Shown: piece by piece, positions 63,388 through 64,000 of the stretch | How positions within the stretch are numbered: position 1 is the first letter of the stretch | Layout of the letters: each line of letters starts with the position of its first letter | Source of the DNA: DASSKA01 sp963839365 | GTDB lineage: Bacteria > Actinomycetota > Actinomycetes > Propionibacteriales > Nocardioidaceae | Length of the DNA stretch: 64,000 nt | NCBI GenBank assembly: GCA_963839365.1 | Contig: CAWIUT010000001.1 | Coordinates: 1,054,001 to 1,118,000, forward strand | Direction of reading: 5' to 3' | Program-made: the position numbers and the translations under genes | The notes under the pieces: generated by a model | The model's database searches: none | Told to the model about the DNA's origin: nothing | The model's input: only the letters and a program-made list of their open reading frames with translations

Positions 63388-64000
63388 ATGGCCGGAAACG
63401 TGGCGAAGAGATCCAACGGGAAGTGGCGAGCCCGTTACCGCGACGACGCCGGTAAGGAGCACTCCCGCCACTTCGACCGCAAGATCGACGCCCAACAGTG
63501 GCTCGATGAGATTGCCTCCTCGGTGCTCACCGGCGCCTATGTCGATCCCCAGGCAGGCAAGATCACCTTCCAGCAGTTCTATGACGACTGGTCCGCGCGG
63601 CAGGTGTGGGTCGGTGCAACGTTGGCCAACGCCGACCTGGCCACCGGCTCAGTGCCGTTCGCCGCCCTGCCGATGAAGGCCATCCGCCGCTCGCATGTCG
63701 AGGCGTGGGTGAAGGCCATGTCTGACAAGTGGGCGCCCAGCACCATCAAGACCCGGTTCGTGATCGTCCGGTCGGTGTTCCGCGCCGCGATCGCCGACCG
63801 GGTCATCGCGGCCGACCCGAGCGTCGGTGTGGCCCTGCCGCGGCGCCGCAAGCAGGAGGCCTCGATACGCATCCCGTCGGTCGAGGAGGTCGGCCGACTC
63901 CTCGACCATGCAGACAGCTCCCGCGTGTCGACGCGCAAGGGCTTCCGAGCATATGTCGCGTTGTGCGCCTTTGCGGGCCTGCGCAAGGGGGAAGCCGCCG
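63388..64000 (+). CDS. Tyrosine recombinase/integrase (3' end outside window)
   Basis: At least 204 residues, open at the right edge. An AP2-like arm-binding N-terminus (KWRARYRDDAGKEHSRHFDRKIDAQQWLDE) leads into the SAM-like core-binding domain (about 60-145, ending RSVFRAAIADRVIAADPSVGV). The catalytic domain begins at about 150, and the first catalytic Arg is visible in CAFAGLRKGEAA. GGAG sits six bases before ATG 63388. It should integrate and excise the element whose relaxase remnant lies upstream; the attachment site is probably just beyond the window. Confidence 0.93.
   Translation, partial: MAGNVAKRSNGKWRARYRDDAGKEHSRHFDRKIDAQQWLDEIASSVLTGAYVDPQAGKITFQQFYDDWSARQVWVGATLANADLATGSVPFAALPMKAIRRSHVEAWVKAMSDKWAPSTIKTRFVIVRSVFRAAIADRVIAADPSVGVALPRRRKQEASIRIPSVEEVGRLLDHADSSRVSTRKGFRAYVALCAFAGLRKGEAA

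Overview
The window is high-GC actinobacterial DNA (Actinomycetes; I cannot place it to genus). The evidence is the block dnaX - ybaB - recR - DUF5063 gene - lysC - asd, the ffs RNA just upstream of dnaX, the MurT/GatD pair, a three-subunit transhydrogenase, GAF-ANTAR sensors, and many genes whose start codon lies 5-9 bases after a -10 hexamer (leaderless transcripts).

Layout. 1-1000: the end of a metallophosphoesterase gene and tRNA-Pro(CGG). 1.1-5.2 kb: a divergent sulfatase / radical-SAM sulfatase-maturase pair. 5.3-9 kb: a DUF2254 membrane protein, two GAF-ANTAR proteins and an RsbW-like ATPase. 9-13.2 kb: small enzymes, map, trpS behind a tryptophan attenuator, and a SIS-domain protein. 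13.3-20.8 kb: the housekeeping block asd, lysC, DUF5063, recR, ybaB, dnaX, ffs and tRNA-Ser(GGA); three 53-bp tandem repeats separate lysC from asd. 21-29.8 kb: an exported S53 peptidase, a lipoprotein, a LytR_C protein, a CPA1-type antiporter and murT-gatD. 29.8-36.3 kb: a GNAT enzyme, a DMT transporter, ArsR/MFS and TetR/cupin divergent pairs, a winged-helix protein and tRNA-Ser(CGA). 36.3-41.2 kb: tadA with its partner gene, upp and pntB-pntAb-pntAa. 41.3-45.7 kb: assorted small enzymes.

From about 45.7 kb the character changes. A DUF429-RelA/SpoT fusion is followed by intact accessory genes mixed with broken ones: a phosphotransferase remnant, an alpha/beta hydrolase, a MOSC protein, a frameshifted higB beside an intact higA, and a small frameshifted gene. 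The right end (about 60-64 kb) is part of a mobile element: a MobF-type relaxase gene shattered by frameshifts, then an intact excisionase-like gene and a tyrosine integrase gene that runs off the window.

The most notable signals are the chain of three 18-codon mini-ORFs linking lysC to asd by ATGA overlaps, the complete 1:2/2:3/3:4 attenuator in front of trpS, the nuclease-like/alarmone-synthetase fusion, and an antitoxin gene that appears to have lost its toxin by one deleted base at the toxin start.
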